Part shown: positions 1-9,152 of the stretch, in pieces | Layout of the letters: each line of letters begins with the position of its first letter | Numbering within the stretch: the stretch's first letter is position 1 | Assembly: GCA_964652195.1 (NCBI GenBank) | Contig: CAZZBB010000076.1 | Coordinates: forward strand, 1-64,000 | DNA length: 64,000 nt | Origin: MSPOR6 sp964652195 | Lineage (GTDB): Bacteria; Poribacteria; WGA-4E; WGA-3G | Direction of reading: 5' to 3' | Position numbers and translations under genes: made by a program | Notes under the pieces: generated by a model | What the model was told of the DNA's origin: nothing | Databases searched by the model: none | What the model saw: the letters and a program-made list of their open reading frames with translations, nothing else

Positions 1-247
1 TGTGACATTGAAATTGGTGTAAATTACCCCTCTAACCTCTGTCATAGACTGACTTTACTCCACTTTGAATTAACTTTATAAGAATTTTCAAAAAGTGTAA
101 TTTTGTGTTTTTGTTGTCCTTGCTGATTTTGATAATTCCAAACTGTATAATAGGGCCGATTTTTTGACATTAAGACTTTTTTGTATTTAGGATCATTTTT
201 GTAAATATTCATCATTTATTCTCTAATTATATACTTTCCATAAAGGT

Positions 248-322
248 ACGGAATTGGAAGATTGGAAGGGGGAACTGTGGATGGTGGGTTCCATCCTTCC
301 CTACCTTCCGTCCTTTCATCCG
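248..322. repeat. Imperfect inverted repeat, purine/pyrimidine-rich
   Basis: A GGAA-rich left half (ACGGAATTGGAAGATTGGAA from 248) faces a CCTTCC-rich right half ending near 322. The two halves are roughly self-complementary (ACGGAA near 248 against TTCCGT near 306). This looks like a dispersed intergenic repeat rather than a terminator, because no gene ends nearby. Confidence 0.4.
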
Positions 323-664
323 AATATTTGCTTTCGGGGTAAATCCTGATATTTATGTTAACCTAATTTGCCACTTATAAGCTTTTATACTTTTACATAG
401 AAACGCAGTCTTTCATGAAATTTGCTGATAGTTAGCCATAATCTCTTGTGTAGGCTTTCAGTTTGCGTCAAGAAGATGTATATAACCAGATGTTTATGGT
501 AAATAAGTAGCTTTTGGTAATGTTAGTTGTTAGATATAGTTAATTTCTTCAATTTATTTTCAATTTTATAGAAAAAAGTGTGAAATCAGCATTTGTAGGG
601 TTTATACTAATATCATATCTATTAATTATTGTCTCATTACAGGTGATTAGGAATGAAACGGGAA

Positions 665-687
665 AGCATATACTGTCAGTATATGCT
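665..687. repeat. Perfect 11-bp-arm palindrome
   Basis: AGCATATACTG (665-675) and CAGTATATGCT (677-687) are perfect inverted copies around a single T. With no nearby T-run or gene end it looks more like a protein-binding site than a terminator. It lies about 300 bp upstream of the first gene. Confidence 0.5.
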
Positions 688-717
688 ACAATAAAGAGAC
701 ATTTTCATTTAGAAATG

Positions 718-803
718 GTATTAGAATACCTGTAGGTTGGGTTGAGGAACGAACTCCAACATTTAACGCTGGAGATACAGGAAATATTGGGATTCACCTA
801 CAG
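718..803. repeat. Nested-hairpin repeat element
   Basis: GGTATT/AATACC (718-723/726-731) is followed by outer arms CTGTAGGT (730-737) and ACCTACAG (796-803), with an inner CTCCA (754-758)/TGGAG (770-774) stem. The GTAGGTTGGGTT core looks like a dispersed short intergenic repeat type. That resemblance is recalled, not checked. Confidence 0.35.
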
Positions 804-981
804 TTCAACACTACCTACGAAATAAACTTTTAGTAACACTAATTAACTGATAATTCTTAAAACTAAATAACCCTTTCGAAATGTAGTTATGAAAGTTTCA
901 CAACTGTTGTGAAAAGGAAATCGAAATCTTATACCCCTACAAACCTATACCGGAATTTGAAAAGTAATGTGGAGAATGTAA

Positions 982-1896
982 ATGAAACTTGGATTTGTAA
1001 GTGCGATTTTACCTGAACAAACATTGGATGAAGTAGTAAGATTTGCTGCGGAAACTGGTTATGATTGTGTGGAATTGATGTGTTGGCCAAAAGGGAAAGC
1101 CCAACGCCGTTATGCGGGGGTAACCCATATTGATGTGGTTTCACTTTCTGATGAAGATGTGGATCATATTCTAAAGTGTGTATCCGATGCAGGGATAACA
1201 ATTAGCGGGTTAGGCTACTATCCAAATCCACTGACACCCAACGAAACTGAAGCGGATATCTATACGGATCATCTCAAACAGTTAATATTGGCTGCCAAAC
1301 GATTATCGGTTGGCATTGTCAATACATTTATTGGGAGAGATCAGACTCGGACAATTGATGAAAATTGGGAACGCTTTAAAGAGGTCTGGATACCTTTAAT
1401 CCAATTTGCTGAAGATAACGGAATACGTATAGGAATTGAAAATTGTCCGATGTTTTTTACGGAAGACGAATGGCCATCTGGACAAAACCTTGCTTATTCT
1501 CCTGCCATTTGGGAACGTATGTTTGATGAGATTCCATCCGACTATTTTGGACTTAACTTTGATCCATCGCATTTTATCTGGCTTCAGATGGACTACCTGA
1601 AACCACTTGTCACCTTTTCTGATCGTATTTTCCATGTACATGCAAAGGATGTACGTTTGGATAAAGAACGACTGAATCAAGTGGGTATTTTAGCGACTCC
1701 ATTATCGTATCATACCCCAAAACTTCCTGGACTGGGTGATGTAAATTGGGGTAATTTTTTCTCCACTCTGAGTGAAACTGGATATACAGGTTCAGTCTGT
1801 GTTGAAGTTGAAGACCGCGCTTATGAAGACACATTAGAATTGCGACAACGTGCGTTAAGACAGAGCCATATCTTCTTGAGACAGTTCATAGGGTAA
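982..1896 (+). CDS. Sugar phosphate isomerase/epimerase (xylose isomerase-like TIM barrel)
   Basis: A 304-residue protein of the AP endonuclease 2/xylose isomerase-like TIM-barrel superfamily, expected to be a cytosolic metal-dependent keto-aldose isomerase or epimerase. Visible barrel and metal-site motifs, in order: GYDCVELMCWP near residue 30, IGIENCPM (Glu ligand) near 150, LNFDPSHFIW (Asp/His) near 190, HVHAKD near 218 and VCVEVED (last Glu ligand) near 270. The start is set by GGAG seven bases upstream. Only three bases separate its stop from the next gene, so the two are co-transcribed. The exact substrate cannot be read from sequence; the family also includes inositol and tagatose epimerases. 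Confidence 0.85.
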   Translation: MKLGFVSAILPEQTLDEVVRFAAETGYDCVELMCWPKGKAQRRYAGVTHIDVVSLSDEDVDHILKCVSDAGITISGLGYYPNPLTPNETEADIYTDHLKQLILAAKRLSVGIVNTFIGRDQTRTIDENWERFKEVWIPLIQFAEDNGIRIGIENCPMFFTEDEWPSGQNLAYSPAIWERMFDEIPSDYFGLNFDPSHFIWLQMDYLKPLVTFSDRIFHVHAKDVRLDKERLNQVGILATPLSYHTPKLPGLGDVNWGNFFSTLSETGYTGSVCVEVEDRAYEDTLELRQRALRQSHIFLRQFIG

Positions 1897-1899
1897 AGC

Positions 1900-3075
1900 A
1901 TGAATACCTATGATTGGATACAAACGGAATACGCAGAACTTGAAGAAGCGGGATTGCTGCGTCATCTTCGGACCGTAATGAGTCCCCCAGCAAACACAGT
2001 TACCATTGATGAAAACTATGTTGTTATGCTCGGTTCAAATAACTATTTGGGGTTAAGTACACATCCAAGCGTTGTTACTGCTGCAGCCTCAGCAGGGACG
2101 ATTTATGGTACAGGTGCAAGCGGTTCTCGTCTGCTAACAGGGAATACAGAGCTGTACACAACTTTGGAAGATACACTATCCGAATTAAAGAGGACAGAAG
2201 CATCATTAGTTTTTAGTTCAGGTTATGCAGCGAACACAAGTATCATTCCTGTACTTGCCGGAGAAGCAGACCTTATTCTAAGCGATGCTCTTAACCATGC
2301 AAGTATCATTGATGGATGTCGTCTGAGTCGCGCCACTAAACAGGTCTACAGACACTGTGATGTGGAACATCTTAAATCTCTATTAGAAGAATCTTCAAGT
2401 TTTAGAAGACGACTTATTGTAACGGATGGTGTTTTCAGTATGGATGGCGACATTGCTCCTTTACAGGATATATACCAACTTTCAAAGGAGTATGATGCCA
2501 TGCTGTTGGTAGATGATGCACACGGATTTGGTGTATTGGGAAAAAAGGGTAGGGGTACAGTGTCACATTGTGGATTAGAAGGTGAAGATATAATTCAGAT
2601 GGGGACGTTGAGTAAAGCGTTAGGAGGATTGGGAGGATATGTAGCAGGGAGTCGACAATTGATTGACTTGCTTATCAACAAGGCACGAGGTTTTATTTTT
2701 ACAACAGGACTTCCTCCTTCAGTGTTATCTGCTGCGAATGCGGCACTAAAAGTAATGAGTTCTACACCTGCTTTACGGAGACAATTACTTGAAAATGCGG
2801 ATTGTATGAGAACCTGCTTAACAAATATAGGATATACTTTGTTACCCGGTCAGACGCAAATAATACCTGTCATATTAGGTGATGCACAACGTGCAACAGA
2901 TGTTGCTGAAGCACTTCTTACGGAGAATGTGTTTGCCCCTGCAATTCGACCCCCTGCTGTACCTATGGGGACAAGTCGCTTGCGTGTTACTGCTATGGCA
3001 ACACATACAGATCTTGATTTACAGGTTGCTATAAATGGTTTTGCAATGGTTTGGAAGCAGTTTTATGTAAAATAG
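1900..3075 (+). CDS. Alpha-oxoamine synthase (8-amino-7-oxononanoate synthase / glycine C-acetyltransferase type)
   Basis: A 391-residue PLP-dependent fold-type I enzyme that condenses an acyl-CoA with an amino acid and releases CO2. Seen: SNNYLGLSTHP near 47, the Gly-rich GTGASGSRLLTGN near 66, LSDALNHASIIDG near 126, the cofactor Asp/His motif LLVDDAHGFGVLG near 202 and the Schiff-base lysine in GTLSKALGGLGGY near 235. Length is normal for the family. The RLLTGN motif leans toward BioF, but no other biotin genes are in the window, so Kbl or a specialised acyl transfer remains possible. The gene sits three bases behind the TIM-barrel gene, suggesting the pair acts together. Confidence 0.82.
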   Translation: MNTYDWIQTEYAELEEAGLLRHLRTVMSPPANTVTIDENYVVMLGSNNYLGLSTHPSVVTAAASAGTIYGTGASGSRLLTGNTELYTTLEDTLSELKRTEASLVFSSGYAANTSIIPVLAGEADLILSDALNHASIIDGCRLSRATKQVYRHCDVEHLKSLLEESSSFRRRLIVTDGVFSMDGDIAPLQDIYQLSKEYDAMLLVDDAHGFGVLGKKGRGTVSHCGLEGEDIIQMGTLSKALGGLGGYVAGSRQLIDLLINKARGFIFTTGLPPSVLSAANAALKVMSSTPALRRQLLENADCMRTCLTNIGYTLLPGQTQIIPVILGDAQRATDVAEALLTENVFAPAIRPPAVPMGTSRLRVTAMATHTDLDLQVAINGFAMVWKQFYVK

Positions 3076-3133
3076 AATAAATAAGACAGCATTTTGGATC
3101 ATACCTGCCATACTATGAACTCATATTGAGTAA

Positions 3134-3353
3134 TACATATATTGGAGTGGAAACAGATAACATTTTCGCAATCGCATTCATTGATAACCCGTGGCAATAC
3201 AGAAATACGGATAAGACACGCAATTGAAGTGAATACCCTTTTGGGTGTGAGTCGTGTAAATTGGAACCCGCAACTTTTACACTTATGTCGTTGTTTTCCT
3301 TCAACTTTACCATTTTTGACACAGTGTGCATGTTTACAACGAGGACAAGACAT
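3134..3353 (-). pseudogene. IS1-like transposase remnant (zinc-ribbon/HTH N-terminus, frameshifted)
   Basis: From an ATG at 3353 the minus strand encodes MSCPRCKHAHCVKNG...KSCGFQFTRLTPK, a four-cysteine zinc ribbon like the InsA N-terminus of IS1-type transposases. At an A-run near 3238 the reading frame changes and the homology continues in the neighbouring frame as GYSLQLRVLSVFLYCHGLSM followed by NAIAKMLSVST, an HTH-like segment. Beyond that nothing matches. It is a truncated, decayed copy; no DDE domain or terminal repeats were found. Part of the frame change could in principle be programmed, but the missing 3' half makes the copy dead. Confidence 0.6.
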
Positions 3354-3430
3354 TCAAATAACCTCACTTTACAATATCTTTGATAACATAGCTGGTTAAT
3401 AGATAATTTGCTTTTTATTTTTTTTTGCAA

Positions 3431-3819
3431 TATGATATCATACTATTGATGAAGGGGCAAGTTGTACGTTTCAGAGATTCAGAGGGTTATTGTACAACCT
3501 GTTCAAATCATTAGTCGTGTAAAACCCTCAAATAATTAACCTTCTCAAATAGAGGAGACACAAGATCAGACATGACTACAAAGTCCATTTCATACAATTT
3601 AATATGTTAAACAATAAGCTTGCCCATTGGACGCAGTGGAATAACAATAGAGACCAGCCCAATCTTGGGACGGATTGCCTGACCCTTTCTTTTCTTTGTT
3701 GTGTTTCGGCAAAACTCCCATCAGTTGAATAACAACCACCGCAGTGTCAAAAGCCTCTCTGTCCGGACGCGGATAGATACGAGACGCAAGCGGATAACTA
3801 CCCTATAGGAGATAGACTC
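3431..3819. other. Gene-free stretch between IS remnant and island
   Basis: No coding sequence of note. Composition becomes visibly richer in G and C from about 3640 onward, matching the two downstream genes, so this stretch probably contains the left boundary of an acquired segment. A clean ribosome-binding site (AGGAG at 3807-3811) lies at its end. Confidence 0.5.
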
Positions 3820-4746
3820 ATGAGTCGGCGTTATCGTTTTTTGACCAACCCCCGTATTTTTAGTGTTTTCACCGAGCGCAAGATGAATCTTGTCGAGGGG
3901 TTCTTACTTTCTGTTTTCATAACCATAATAGGTAGCGGCTTGTTTCATTACTTAGACAGTAAACATGACAAAGCCAGAGAGCAGGCTATAGAGCAGGCTA
4001 TAATAGCAAGGTTCTCACAAAACCTTGAAGATGCACGCGCCGAAATTCAGCGCCTTAAAGCAAAAAACAAACGAAACGGTACCCCCCGATCTACCCCTGC
4101 GTCGCTAAAGGGTGCCTCCGAGACGGAGACCCAGACACCTGCTGTGCACTCGCACGATCACAGCGATGTTTCCATATCCACCGACACGACGGAAGTTGTA
4201 CAGTCAGGAACTCTCAAAGGTTTGCCACTCGATGTTGCCAATGAAATCCGGGAAGAATACCGCGCCGCGTCCATCAAGCGTGCAACTCAGTATCACGAAT
4301 GGTACCAGCGAAGAAAGGCACTCAAAGAAAGGGACATCGCATTGGCTGAAAAAGAATTAGCCCATGGGAAGAACGTTCTCGCGGATTCAAAGAATCTACG
4401 CGAACATATCCTATCCGTTTTTGCAAATCTGTCTCCGGAACAACTCGATGCTGAGCGGGAAAAGACATTGAAAACGCATCCCGCCGAAGAGGTCGATCTA
4501 TTTTTTGACCACATTGCTGCATACGGCACTGCCAAGACCCCTGAGCAGCTCGAACAAGGCGCGCAGAACCTCCAGATAAACCAAGAAACGCTGGCAATCA
4601 CGCGGGAGGCATTGAAAGTGGAGCGGGAACAGATCCAGCGCGAGTGGGAGGAAGTTCAGCGCACAGAGATCCCCTCACCGAATATAGATCTTAACGAGTT
4701 CTACACGGAATGGAAAAAACGTAATAACACGAAGCCCACGCGATAG
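3820..4746 (+). CDS. Membrane-anchored coiled-coil protein of unknown function
   Basis: Not recognised. The 308-residue product has one predicted membrane helix at about residues 24-45 (VEGFLLSVFITIIGSGLF). A charged coiled coil follows (about 48-85), then a Ser/Thr/His-rich low-complexity linker (about 86-128), and further long charged helices (about 145-190 and 250-285). The start at 3820 has AGGAG with eight bases of spacing. Base composition is clearly richer in G+C than neighbouring genes and codon choice differs (many GCG, CGC), which suggests recent acquisition. A GC-rich hairpin overlaps the stop codon. It is followed by another small membrane gene, likely in the same unit. Confidence 0.6.
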   Translation: MSRRYRFLTNPRIFSVFTERKMNLVEGFLLSVFITIIGSGLFHYLDSKHDKAREQAIEQAIIARFSQNLEDARAEIQRLKAKNKRNGTPRSTPASLKGASETETQTPAVHSHDHSDVSISTDTTEVVQSGTLKGLPLDVANEIREEYRAASIKRATQYHEWYQRRKALKERDIALAEKELAHGKNVLADSKNLREHILSVFANLSPEQLDAEREKTLKTHPAEEVDLFFDHIAAYGTAKTPEQLEQGAQNLQINQETLAITREALKVEREQIQREWEEVQRTEIPSPNIDLNEFYTEWKKRNNTKPTR

Positions 4747-4753
4747 TGGGCTT
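4732..4753 (+). terminator. Hairpin across the stop codon of the coiled-coil gene
   Basis: AAGCCCAC (4732-4739) and GTGGGCTT (4746-4753) form an 8-bp stem with a six-base loop, overlapping the TAG stop. The following T-run is short (TTT), so it is at best a weak or partial terminator between two co-oriented genes. Confidence 0.35.
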
Positions 4754-4787
4754 TGGACAATAACCACCAGGTTATGGAGGTTTTTCG

Positions 4788-5157
4788 ATGTATATAAAAC
4801 TGTCAAAATACAAATCGGTGAAAGCGTTCACCATAACATGCGTTCTCCTATTAGTTGTTATCCTTGTCGCTCTTGCTTGTGACTTAAACGCGCTAAAAAA
4901 GGCTATGGAGGCTGCGCATCTGAAGTACCAGACTGCCGAAATGGACCTTGCTGCCCACATGAGCCAAGATGCCGGAATATGTAGTCTCCGCCACTGTGGG
5001 TGCTACTGTAGGGGTCGGCGTGAGGATAATCTCCGGGGCTGTAATAGCAAGCGTAGCCACCTTGAACCCAGCTACTGGTGCAACAATCATAGTCAGCTCA
5101 ACCGCGGGGGCCTACGCCCTATGGTACACCAAACTTTGCTTTAAAGAGTCAGCTTGA
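4788..5157 (+). CDS. Small hydrophobic membrane protein locus, two overlapping frames
   Basis: Not recognised. One frame begins at ATG 4788 behind GGAGG (AGGTTATGGAGGTTTTTCG) with a strong membrane helix (VLLLVVILVALACDL). It stays plausible to about residue 64 (LAAHMSQDA), after which it turns into Cys/Arg-rich sequence typical of an out-of-frame read, ending at 5144. In the +1 frame, from ATG 4969 to 5157, lies a 62-residue Gly/Val/Ala-rich segment (VVSATVGATVGVGVRIISG) resembling a second membrane segment. Either two genes overlap or a single frame change has split one gene of about 123 residues. High G+C, as in the gene before it. Confidence 0.4.
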
Positions 5158-5214
5158 TATTTGTAGATATTTATGTGAAACTATGACAAATACAACTGAA
5201 AGAGAATTCAGATT

Positions 5215-5628
5215 ATGAGTACAAAAGCACATGTGATTAATTTTGAGAAAAAAGTTCCTATTGAACGTGGTACAGGTGTAAAAACAGTTCCGTTAGCAGG
5301 TAAATGGATAAATTCGACTTCGCTTACAAACGGTGTAACAGTCTTTGAACCTGGGGCAGCGATTGCCAGACACTACCATAACTGTGATGAGTCTGTTACC
5401 ATTCTTGAAGGTGAAGCGACATGCGAATTAGATGGTGATATTTTCACGATGAATGCGTATGACACAACATTTGTCCCTGCCGGAATACCACATCGTTTTT
5501 GGAATGAAAGTGATGCTCCGATGAAGATATTGTGGACATACGCTTCTGTAGAGGTGACTCGTACCTTCACCGAGACAGGAGAAACTGTGGGACATTTGTC
5601 GGCGGGTGATCAAGCCGTCGTATCGTAG
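5215..5628 (+). CDS. Single-domain cupin protein
   Basis: A 137-residue cupin_2 beta-barrel. The metal-binding set is visible: ARHYHNCDE gives His53, His55 and Glu59, and GIPHRFWN gives His93, separated by the usual ILEGEATCELDG inter-motif. Such small cupins bind Fe, Mn or Zn and act as dioxygenases, isomerases or small-molecule sensors; the substrate cannot be inferred. It precedes the M20 peptidase by 26 bases on the same strand, with a good ribosome-binding site for the latter in the gap, so they probably share a transcript. A+T content returns to the window average here, which places it outside the G+C-rich island. Confidence 0.8.
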   Translation: MSTKAHVINFEKKVPIERGTGVKTVPLAGKWINSTSLTNGVTVFEPGAAIARHYHNCDESVTILEGEATCELDGDIFTMNAYDTTFVPAGIPHRFWNESDAPMKILWTYASVEVTRTFTETGETVGHLSAGDQAVVS

Positions 5629-5654
5629 ACGGTGCACGTAAAGGAGAATTCTGA

Positions 5655-6893
5655 ATGTCCGTACAAAAGTATATCAAGGATAATCAATCATCATTATGTA
5701 ATTTGCTGCAAGAACTTGTTAGAATTCCTACGGTCAACCCACCTGGAGAGAATTATGCCGAGATTGTAGAACTGCTTGAAGCGAAATGTCAGTCGATAGG
5801 TATGAAGACAAGAGTAGTAAAGGTGACCAAAGTTCGAGCTGAAGAAGTTATCTCAAACGCGGCAACCCATCCACGGTTAAATCTTATTGCACGCTGGGAT
5901 GTTGGGGCTGAAAAGACTGTCCATTTCAACGCTCACTACGATGTTGTTCCTGTTGCTGGAAAATGGCGTTTCAATGATCCATTTAGTGGAAAGATTAATG
6001 GTGATTGGTTATATGGACGCGGTTCCAACGATATGAAGGATTCTATCGCTGCATTGTTATTTGCCATTGAAGCAATTCAGAAGAATGATATTGAACCACA
6101 GTTCAATATTGAATGTTCGTTTACATGTGATGAAGAGACGGGTGGACAGTTAGGTGCGGGATATATTGTTGAGAAGGGATTGGTGGATGCGGATTATGTA
6201 GTCATCTGTGAAGGTGGAACGGAGATGAATATCGGAAACGGACACAACGGTGTTCTTTGGTTGAAAATTGATGTACAAGGAAAAGCTGCACACGGATCTC
6301 AACCGGATAAAGGAATAAATGCTTTTGAGAAAACTGCAGAACTTGTTTCAGCATTACAACGGGTAAAACGAGGGTTGAAATCACCAGACCGAGCTTTTAA
6401 GACGAATGATGGAGCTGAACGTTTTCCAACTATGAATATTGGTGGGACGTTCCATGGTACTGATGGAGATAAGGTAAACACTGTTCCTTCAAATCTTACT
6501 TTTTCGATTGATCGACGGGTTGTACCGAATGAAAAGTTAGAATTTGCTGAACTTGAGTTGCGAGAGGCTATTGTAGGTGCATGTGAATACTATCCTGATT
6601 TGAAGGCTGATGTTAAAGCTATTTTGCGTATTGAACCGTGTTTAACGGATGCTGATTCACCATTAGCACAAAGTTTCGCGGATGCTGTCCGTACAGTTCG
6701 ATATCATCAACCCAAATTTAAAAGTACTACTGGTTTCACAGATTTACATTACTTTGTTAATACAGGTTTACCGGGAATAGGATATGGACCAAAAGGTGAG
6801 AGGGGACATGCGATAAATGAACGGGTACATATTCCTGATCTTGTGCGGACATCTGCTATCTATGCTGTCTTTATGACGCGATCAGAATTGTAA
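5655..6893 (+). CDS. M20 family metallopeptidase (ArgE/DapE/ACY1 type)
   Basis: A 412-residue cytosolic di-zinc amidohydrolase/peptidase. Metal and catalytic residues are in place: FNAHYDVVPV (His94, Asp96), YGRGSNDMKDS (bridging Asp126), CDEETGG (general base Glu160, ligand Glu161), ICEGG (Glu186), and a late His in RGHAINERVHIPD. The central dimerisation domain begins at about residue 200 (GKAAHGSQPDKGINA). AAGGAG lies at optimal spacing before ATG 5655. The family contains N-acyl amino acid deacylases, succinyl-diaminopimelate desuccinylase and carboxypeptidases. The context (cupin before, WD40 after) does not fix the substrate. Confidence 0.88.
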   Translation: MSVQKYIKDNQSSLCNLLQELVRIPTVNPPGENYAEIVELLEAKCQSIGMKTRVVKVTKVRAEEVISNAATHPRLNLIARWDVGAEKTVHFNAHYDVVPVAGKWRFNDPFSGKINGDWLYGRGSNDMKDSIAALLFAIEAIQKNDIEPQFNIECSFTCDEETGGQLGAGYIVEKGLVDADYVVICEGGTEMNIGNGHNGVLWLKIDVQGKAAHGSQPDKGINAFEKTAELVSALQRVKRGLKSPDRAFKTNDGAERFPTMNIGGTFHGTDGDKVNTVPSNLTFSIDRRVVPNEKLEFAELELREAIVGACEYYPDLKADVKAILRIEPCLTDADSPLAQSFADAVRTVRYHQPKFKSTTGFTDLHYFVNTGLPGIGYGPKGERGHAINERVHIPDLVRTSAIYAVFMTRSEL

Positions 6894-6909
6894 TGAAGGA
6901 ATGTATACA

Positions 6910-9087
6910 ATGAATAACCCAAGACCTGCACCATTAAATGTCATACCAGACGATCCTACAGGTAATACATGGGGAATACCAGAATGGGCAATCGCACGTT
7001 TTGGTAAGGGAGCACACTCTCGGACTGCGAATTTGGGGGATGTCAGTCTATCTTCTTGTGGAAAATATTTTGCGGCTGGTACAGGTTCAGGGTTATGGTG
7101 GTATGAAGTAGCTACAATGGATCCAGTTTCGTTATGGGAAACAGAACGGGGACTTATTTCTGCCGTAGAAATTTCACCTGATGGTAAATTGGTTGCTACT
7201 GCTAATTGGGATGGTGATGTTAAGATCTTTGATATCCAAAGCGGTGAATGTATTTCTAAGATGAAAAGAGACAAATATTCCAATAATACGCCTACACTTA
7301 TCGCGTTTTCACCAGATAGCCGGAGACTTGCTATTCCCGTAGACAAGCATGGAAAAATTGAGATATTTGATACAAAGAGTGGTAATAGTCTTTTACAACT
7401 TAATCTGGATATCCGGCAAGAAAAGTGGGACAGTATATCTCAACTTGGATTTTCACCGAATAATGAAATTCTCGCAGCGACTTGGAAAATACCTGTGGAT
7501 TCCGATGGACCCTTCATTAGTTCAACAAGATTTAATCCACAAACCTACCTGTATCATCCAGAAACTGGAGAACAGATCGGAAAATATAATGGTGGTGAGT
7601 ATACATTCTCACCTAATAGTAGGTTCTTGGCTTATGTATGTACAAATGAAAAATGCAGAAAAAACAAAGACATTCCATGCTTTATTACTGTCTTGGAGAT
7701 AGGATCAGGTGAACGAGTTGCTTACTTTAAAGGACATGACAAGCCTATAACAAGCATCACATTTTCGCCTTGTGGTAGTTATCTTGTGTCATCTGATAAT
7801 GGAGGAACATTGCGGAAGTGGGAATTATCAACAGGTAAAGAGAAGATAGTGTGCCGTTATGCCACATCTTCTTCAAAGAATTGGCTACAGAAATTAATAC
7901 AGAAGATTGGAAAAAAGGCGAATTCAGATAGTGTTGGAGAGAGAATATGTCGTGTTGAACTGTTCTACTCTTGTGATGGTGGATTATATTCTGCTGTGTT
8001 ACCACATGGGAAAGAGGTGATTGAAGTATGGGATGTCGAATCTCACGAAAAAGTGAGGACGTATGAACGTCTGATTGAAAGCATAGGGGATGAATGGTTT
8101 ACAAAATGTCCAGAACTAGCGATTGCTCATGCACTTAAAAATAGAGAAGATACAACCGAAGAACAATCTATCATGGTATCACTCCAAGATGCTACCTGTT
8201 TTCCTGAACCGATTGTTTTCTCTCCGGATGGAAAGACATTGGCAAGTAGTGGTGTGTGGAATGCGATGATTTTATGGAATGTTGAAAACAAACAGACACA
8301 TACAAAATTAGTAAAAGAAGGGTCAATCTATTATTTCACTTTTCTGGATAATAGTAACTTATTGATAGCTAACAGCTACGATGAATATACCTTACAATTA
8401 TGGGAATTGGGTGAACCCTACGAATTAATTGGTAACATTTCAGATCCAGGATGGAGTCGTCTTATAACATTTGATCCAACAGGAAAGCGTTTAGCACTTT
8501 GTGTAGGTCCATATAAGGAGCGAATACCTATTATATGGGAGCTTGAATCTGATAAAAAAATAGAAATAGGTTCAGCCTTAAAAGACCGCATTTCTTCAAT
8601 GAGTTTTACCGCTGATGGTAGACGATTGGCAATCGGAAGTTGGGAAGGAATTGTGCAGCTTTGGGAAGTTAATGTTGGTAAGCAAGTTGCTACTGTCAAA
8701 ACGCCTGATACAATTTATTCACTTACATCTTCTCCTTGCGGCAATATGATAGCTGCAGGTGTAAATAGGAATATATACTTTTGGGATACCGAAGATTTAG
8801 AACTGATTCGTACAATCCAGCAACCATCAGGTGAATCTTACCCGAATTCACTTGCATTTTCTCCATGTGGTAAGTATCTGGCATCCGGTACATGGTGGGA
8901 ACGTGGTATGGTGAAGATGGCTATCCGTTTATGGGATGTTGGTACTGGAGAGAATATTCATTCCTTCAAGGGACATTCAACAGATATACAATCACTTACC
9001 TTTTCACCTGATGGTACGTTATTGGCAAGTGGAAGTTATGACGGTACTATTCTACTGTGGGATTTGAAGTCTTTTCTTGAACAATAG
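6910..9087 (+). CDS. WD40 repeat protein, probably two seven-bladed propellers
   Basis: A 725-residue protein made almost entirely of WD40-type blades. Fourteen blade-closing strands can be counted, from GLWWYEVATMD through VKIFDIQSGE, LRKWELSTGKE, IEVWDVESHEK, MILWNVENK, VQLWEVNVGK and IRLWDVGTGE to ILLWDLKSF. That fits two seven-bladed propellers. Most blades carry the FSPDGK.LA turn. No enzymatic domain, signal peptide or J-like module is present, unlike the WD40 gene at 45481. An ATG at 6901 abuts AAGGA directly, so the ATG at 6910, nine bases away, is the better start. It starts 16 bases after the M20 gene. Likely a cytosolic scaffold; partner unknown. Confidence 0.85.
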   Translation: MNNPRPAPLNVIPDDPTGNTWGIPEWAIARFGKGAHSRTANLGDVSLSSCGKYFAAGTGSGLWWYEVATMDPVSLWETERGLISAVEISPDGKLVATANWDGDVKIFDIQSGECISKMKRDKYSNNTPTLIAFSPDSRRLAIPVDKHGKIEIFDTKSGNSLLQLNLDIRQEKWDSISQLGFSPNNEILAATWKIPVDSDGPFISSTRFNPQTYLYHPETGEQIGKYNGGEYTFSPNSRFLAYVCTNEKCRKNKDIPCFITVLEIGSGERVAYFKGHDKPITSITFSPCGSYLVSSDNGGTLRKWELSTGKEKIVCRYATSSSKNWLQKLIQKIGKKANSDSVGERICRVELFYSCDGGLYSAVLPHGKEVIEVWDVESHEKVRTYERLIESIGDEWFTKCPELAIAHALKNREDTTEEQSIMVSLQDATCFPEPIVFSPDGKTLASSGVWNAMILWNVENKQTHTKLVKEGSIYYFTFLDNSNLLIANSYDEYTLQLWELGEPYELIGNISDPGWSRLITFDPTGKRLALCVGPYKERIPIIWELESDKKIEIGSALKDRISSMSFTADGRRLAIGSWEGIVQLWEVNVGKQVATVKTPDTIYSLTSSPCGNMIAAGVNRNIYFWDTEDLELIRTIQQPSGESYPNSLAFSPCGKYLASGTWWERGMVKMAIRLWDVGTGENIHSFKGHSTDIQSLTFSPDGTLLASGSYDGTILLWDLKSFLEQ

Positions 9088-9152
9088 ATAATTACTGTGA
9101 ATCATCATGTTATAATTCAATTTAAGATTTTCTGATAGATTGGTATGGTAAG

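Larger units (their letters stand above)
1..981. other. Gene-free left flank with structured repeats
   Basis: No convincing coding sequence is seen on either strand of this A+T-rich stretch. It contains three secondary-structure elements described separately (248-322, 665-687, 718-803). The last 15 bases carry GGAG at a proper distance from the first gene of the window. Confidence 0.6.
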
